From NCBI GenBank assembly GCA_964400725.1, contig CAYNVS010000005.1:78982-142981 (forward strand): a stretch of DNA of 64,000 nucleotides. The letters are read 5' to 3'. This stretch comes from CAYNVS01 sp964400725 (GTDB lineage Bacteria; Myxococcota_A; SURF-8; CAYNVS01). The notes beneath the pieces were generated by a model. That model ran no database searches and was not told where the DNA came from. It saw nothing but the letters and a program-made list of their open reading frames with translations. The translations under genes were made by a program, and so were the position numbers. Below are positions 62,201-64,000 of the stretch, piece by piece (the first letter of the stretch is position 1; each line of letters starts with the position of its first letter).

Positions 62201-64000
62201 CCCCTGCGCGATGGTTTCCGCTACGTTGTCCGGCTCGTCGGTCAGGTTGGCCGAGTAGATGAAACTGTATCCCGCTATGCCCGAAGTGTCGGTGGATACG
62301 AAGTTGAACGACGGCCTGCGGCTGGAGTACCACTGATTGAAGTCCGGATGCGTCGAAGAGCTGATGGACGGCATTGACGGGGGCGTCGTGTCGGGCGTCG
62401 TTACGCTAACCTTGTCGGTGCTGTAGCTGACGTTGCCGTTGGCGTCCACCGCGTCGATGCGGTAATACCAAGTCTCTTCGTCGCCGACTACGTGCAGGTA
62501 GTTGGCGCTGGTCAAGCCTCTGGCAAGCGTGCTTCCGTAGGCTTCAATCTCTATAATTCTGGCCTCGTTGTCGGTCGTGTTGATGGGATTTTCGGTCGCG
62601 CCGTCGAAGGTGATTTCGATTCTCTTGACGAACGGATCGCCGGACGGGTTGAGGAACGAAAGCTGTCCTCTATCGCTCCTGTATCCCAAAACTTCCAGAG
62701 GCGAATCGTCGGAGAGAATTTCTCTAATCGTTTCTCTCTTGAAGATGCGTTCGTCGCCGTCCCAGAAGTGAACCATAATTTTACCGACGGCTTTGGTGGC
62801 GGAGGCAAATGAGAATATTACGGTTTTGGAACCGGTTACGTTTCCGTACCAGTAATTGGTCGCGAGGTGTCCTCCGTCGAACGCCTTGGAGAAGTTGGTT
62901 CCGAAGCCGCTTCCGGCCGTTACCAAGTTGTTCAAATCCGCGGACGTTTTGGAAGCATAGACGTTGTAGGAAACGGCGTCGGAGACGGCGTTCCAGTTAA
63001 GTCTTACTAAACCCTTGCGGGAATTGACGGCGACGCAGCTCGGATCGACAAGGTCGCATCCCACGTCAACCGGATCGGCTGAAATGGTAAGACCGGTCGG
63101 AACCGCGGGCGGCGTCCAGTCGGGAATGACCACTGGCGCGTCCATGGCATCGTAATCGGAAACGTTGTTGAGGACGTCTATGGCGCGGACGCGGAACTGA
63201 TAGCTGCTTCCGATTGCAAGGTTGCTCATGTAGTAGCTTGAGGCCGTGCCGGGAAGACCGGCGCCGCCGACTAAGTCATAAGCTCCGCCGTTTATCGAAA
63301 CTTCGAGATAAACGCTGGCTACGCTTGAGGATGCGTCCGTGTACTGGTCCCAGACTACCATTAATCCGTATCCGCTGCTGAGATACTTAACCGTTACGCC
63401 CGGCGTATGAGTCGGCGGAGTGCGGTCGATGATGATAGTGTCGGTAAGGTCGAGCGTGGTGTTGCCCAGAGCGTCGCGGTACCTTACGTAAACGGTCTTG
63501 ACTCCGTCGCCCGCGCTTGAGAGGTTCCATGCCACGGTTGCGGGGCTGGCGCCCAAATCAACGAAGGTCGAGGGATTTGGACTGTTGGCGATGGCGCGCT
63601 TAATCGGGCCGTGCCAATCGTTCGCCGTCAGCGTAAGGATAACGGAGGTTGAAGTAGTGTAAATGTCGCCGTTGTTGATGACGACGCTTCCGGTCGGCGG
63701 GGTGGTGTCGATTTCGACGGCTCCTTCCGGCGAGTAGTCGGAGACGTTGTTGACCGCGTCGTAAGAGCGAACCTTGAAGTGCCATGTGTAGTCCGCTAAA
63801 GCGGTCGGCATTTCAAACGAGTTCGTATTGACGAACGCGCTGCCGGTTACGCTGTCGTCGGCCTTGCGCCAGTACACTTCGTAAGCGTTGGTCGTTCTAA
63901 TGCCGGAGAGCGCGTCGGTCGCGGCGGGCCAAGTCCAAATCGGCCAGGTGTTGTTGGTCGGAGTCGTCGTAGTCGGAGCCGCAACGGCGATCGGGGGCGT
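56237..64000 (-). CDS. Giant exported repeat protein with C-terminal FGE-fold domain (5' end beyond window)
   Basis: At least 2587 codons; the frame remains open through base 64000, so the N-terminus is missing (the GTG near 63877 is internal). From N to C: Ig/FnIII-like units; an F5/8-type-C-like unit (about 62,530-62,900); roughly a dozen 95-120-residue repeats starting S-x-T-H-P-x-x-x-x-W-Y and ending with GVWYFHVKA-x-N-x-GLWGP and an FxxxID close; then an FGE-sulfatase-fold domain (from about 57,560 to the end) with RLPTEAEWEYAA, PWGDSLP, LAGNVAEWTNDW and GFRC. That domain is interrupted by three small Cys-rich units and lacks the FGE catalytic Cys pair after VRGGHF, so it is probably non-catalytic. 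Likely an adhesin-like surface protein (inference). Confidence 0.88.
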   Translation of the reverse strand, partial: TPPIAVAAPTTTTPTNNTWPIWTWPAATDALSGIRTTNAYEVYWRKADDSVTGSAFVNTNSFEMPTALADYTWHFKVRSYDAVNNVSDYSPEGAVEIDTTPPTGSVVINNGDIYTTSTSVILTLTANDWHGPIKRAIANSPNPSTFVDLGASPATVAWNLSSAGDGVKTVYVRYRDALGNTTLDLTDTIIIDRTPPTHTPGVTVKYLSSGYGLMVVWDQYTDASSSVASVYLEVSINGGAYDLVGGAGLPGTASSYYMSNLAIGSSYQFRVRAIDVLNNVSDYDAMDAPVVIPDWTPPAVPTGLTISADPVDVGCDLVDPSCVAVNSRKGLVRLNWNAVSDAVSYNVYASKTSADLNNLVTAGSGFGTNFSKAFDGGHLATNYWYGNVTGSKTVIFSFASATKAVGKIMVHFWDGDERIFKRETIREILSDDSPLEVLGYRSDRGQLSFLNPSGDPFVKRIEITFDGATENPINTTDNEARIIEIEAYGSTLARGLTSANYLHVVGDEETWYYRIDAVDANGNVSYSTDKVSVTTPDTTPPSMPSISSSTHPDFNQWYSSRRPSFNFVSTDTSGIAGYSFIYSANLTDEPDNVAETIAQGYTYDTDIADGVWYFHVKAQNNSGLWGPTNHFMFKIDATNPVITSLTSVTHPNQSAFYANNDPTLSWSATAMSGIKTYNYVIDQNAGGGVPDGDKGASNSATINDVTPDGVWYFHIKAKSNSGLWSLVSTYQINIDMGPQAPVITATTHPNSNKWYLSSTPSFTFQANSASGVNRYNFKVDKFPVSDPPDVCDPIPGCVTTNSPGTYVSPSLENGVYYFHVKAWSNTGVAGPATHFKFMIDAAPGAPVVSSPTHPDSNLFYGSGDITFNWGVSPIYSNIDKYLYKIDAVEDSNPNAGDAGVVIVTNNTVTLLDRPTGVWYIHVKAHNTAEVGGTWGPVTHFKFMIDRSPIAPIITDSSHMDQNVWYVHDMLSMWFEFYSDSLSGVNAFSWSLDNSPATNPDNVPEVQWADCASHRPSNASLSAAEPGVWYFHVKARNCVNNWGPATHFKIQINHMPSLDSLSLANMVVKVNGVDWQESSVKVTDADGGANVKMVKIRVLGRDSLGATVERGQFVWNRSGSPAFSEDTAAYGNDKVTLLVSSCSKTETANDVTVKFRWTLVPGASGYGDVQDNDVSAYAEDATPADNTGWLSFSQNFHSNMQIPVASNLTPAHDSWAPTHSPTFNATPVTDPNEMTNLFDSGDTEYYKFVLSVNSNGSCVQPTDCYTTMGGPWNDGYLPFAQWNANSIPNGSFFWHVYTKDQHGWENGPGAVWRINIDGDPPLIKNLSAFPQTAEDVWYSDGTATFNWNVQSYSGVQCHAFELTPDPLYEPPDECMVDLVPPKTYFGLQGVWYFHVKAKSVAGLWGPVEHRKVMIDTTPPAMPLVCKDGGSACAGSGSLCSHPNTNDWYPCGAVHMAWSASDLDASGGSGIKCYNYLIDQNPGSPLPTSCLTDQTITNKDFGPLGDGTYYFHVRAQNNAGLWSATTVYRIQIDSTPPAFSRAPYSDSHPSPTACYASPSPVIKWEISDLSGIAGYSYVMTQDPNQYPDTSTTNLGAGASSVSFSDLADGKWYFRMAAKDLAGSWTAVKEFIVWIDQTPPPAPQLCKDGAGRSACDGAYAGACSHGCQGNWYTSDDVTVEWALSDVWAPTDVCGSNGYSVAWDHNATTNPINTVAAPPGNNTILSFNDAAWLANVPDGVWYFHVKNQNKAGLWGNASHLMIQIDDTNPPLPTIWSETHPDSNVCYDNQNFTFKVNTWDVSGISRLYYVVNDSPDTVPNNFSSWAPGPAAEGNVVTIGPTSLGNGEHWVHVRSVNGSGLTNRDAGGAMIAAHLKFQICTDVPGAPTVASSTHPAVFPARCYGMQPDDGTSASPCGMGCNGTCFASTFQGGWGNGIYGFSYLLDKGSPAAPDDSYDPSNCNPSAPLSVSCGGSYNHCITETGSYFFSAKYEGYIPPNPPNPATTKWSNIAVFTPDGFNVDLGVPTIVQSLCGSGEANENRCLRSPYHTNGGWTTKNDVQFLWDSDASLCDVVGYSYILVRSSDGSDPGDEPDCVADADAASGQKSFIALENGQWFFKVRAISGAVDKDGNPSPNACGPSAVYIVRVNVPPPGSAYVPGGVVFQQGTQDAGILDEYPKDGKPRYVMVDSFFMQMNEVANSQYAQCVQIYNNGGRSSISCTTDAQCRNSTNLPTKGYTWICDAGKCASVFAPDIACATEADCANNPSLPEGFTFSCKTIDGSQKCVTNVGGESSHGCSSTSDCANNDNLPGSHRWWCNENNKCSLGCEGPPSKNGSKTRASYYNNAVYASFPVVNVTWHKADEFCKWHGMRLPTEAEWEYAAHGALSDNYPWGDSLPGYFYDGTLNGYLNANYNGMFGDTDCVGEVCSSGVFTKFAPGVRNYNALTFNGGIYAGGRGWKNLEDEMSYLLHLAGNVAEWTNDWYALYQSSPICGDPVPNATCPNVNLIKTVGGTNYLVYQNPSIDTQAACYAYCGGETTCLSLCDLKVVRGGHFLSDENGVRVYYRGGGLVSGLPKPINGKDDYTGFRCVMDAAY

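Noticed and set aside
59642..62377. Open frame of 911 codons on the + strand
   Set aside because: It is antisense to the giant repeat gene. The low-complexity Arg/Val-rich translation mirrors the opposite strand's repeated codons, with no domain or ribosome site.
63700..63877. GTG near 63877 as the true start of the giant gene
   Set aside because: The frame is open to base 64000 with sensible repeat-like sequence (WTWPAATDALSGIRTT), so the gene is cut by the window edge.

Overview
The window looks like part of a chromosome from an anaerobic, Gram-negative bacterium of the broad deltaproteobacterial/Myxococcota-like kind. The evidence is: lipobox and signal-peptide proteins, an apparent outer-membrane barrel, sigma-54 with HPr kinase, type IV pilins, 2-oxoacid:ferredoxin oxidoreductase and NADH/ferredoxin Fe-S modules, anaerobic glycerol-3-phosphate dehydrogenase, and secreted Cys-rich proteins with Asp-rich linkers. 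The phylum is inference; no rRNA or tRNA gene was seen. The standard code is used throughout (TAA, TAG and TGA all end genes).

Layout. 0.1-2.6 kb: PhnP-like metallo-hydrolase, alanine dehydrogenase, NDP kinase. 2.6-8.0 kb: MutS-like ATPase, P-loop ATPase and a four-subunit 2-oxoisovalerate:ferredoxin oxidoreductase (order delta-alpha-beta-gamma). 8.0-8.75 kb: a complete RAYT transposase unit bounded by 42-bp inverted repeats with internal hairpins. 8.8-12.4 kb: NuoE-, NuoF- and NuoG-like subunits plus a polyferredoxin, with no hydrogenase or other catalytic partner present. 12.4-16.9 kb: purM, small membrane protein, NUDIX hydrolase, Slt-type transglycosylase. 17-23.5 kb: a MITE-like palindromic element, MurJ, a thioesterase, an FnIII/CFI-box/barrel fusion, SlyD, and a secreted formylglycine-enzyme-fold protein. 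23.6-25.3 kb: an AT-rich restriction-modification pair on the minus strand. 25.4-28.5 kb: guaB-guaA.

28.6-37.0 kb (minus strand): a pilin, two identical copies of a second pilin in an exact ~995-bp tandem duplication, an anaerobic glycerol-3-phosphate dehydrogenase operon (glpA-glpB plus a very short GlpC-like ferredoxin protein), hprK and rpoN. 37-42 kb: mrp, YjbQ, PpiD-like chaperone, trigger factor. 42-47 kb: an AT-rich NYN-domain gene and a 1241-residue lipoprotein. 47.3-50.4 kb: secA, broken in frame by a TAA codon directly followed by a perfect 6-bp hairpin. 50.4-54.3 kb: macro-like protein, glycosyltransferase, DegT aminotransferase, cysteine synthase. 54.4-64 kb (minus strand): a Cys-rich lipoprotein, and a giant surface protein with about a dozen related beta-sandwich repeats and a C-terminal formylglycine-enzyme-fold domain. 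The giant gene runs off the right edge.

How the genes fit together: branched-chain 2-oxoacid oxidation would give reduced ferredoxin and acyl-CoA, and the NADH-linked Fe-S module next door could exchange those electrons with NAD. The glp operon would feed electrons from glycerol-3-phosphate. The folding and secretion genes (Tig, PpiD, SlyD, SecA) sit beside genes for large secreted proteins. The most unusual points are the interrupted secA, the exact pilin duplication, the minimal GlpC, the internal signal peptide in the 652-residue fusion, and the giant repeat protein with an inserted-into enzyme-like domain.
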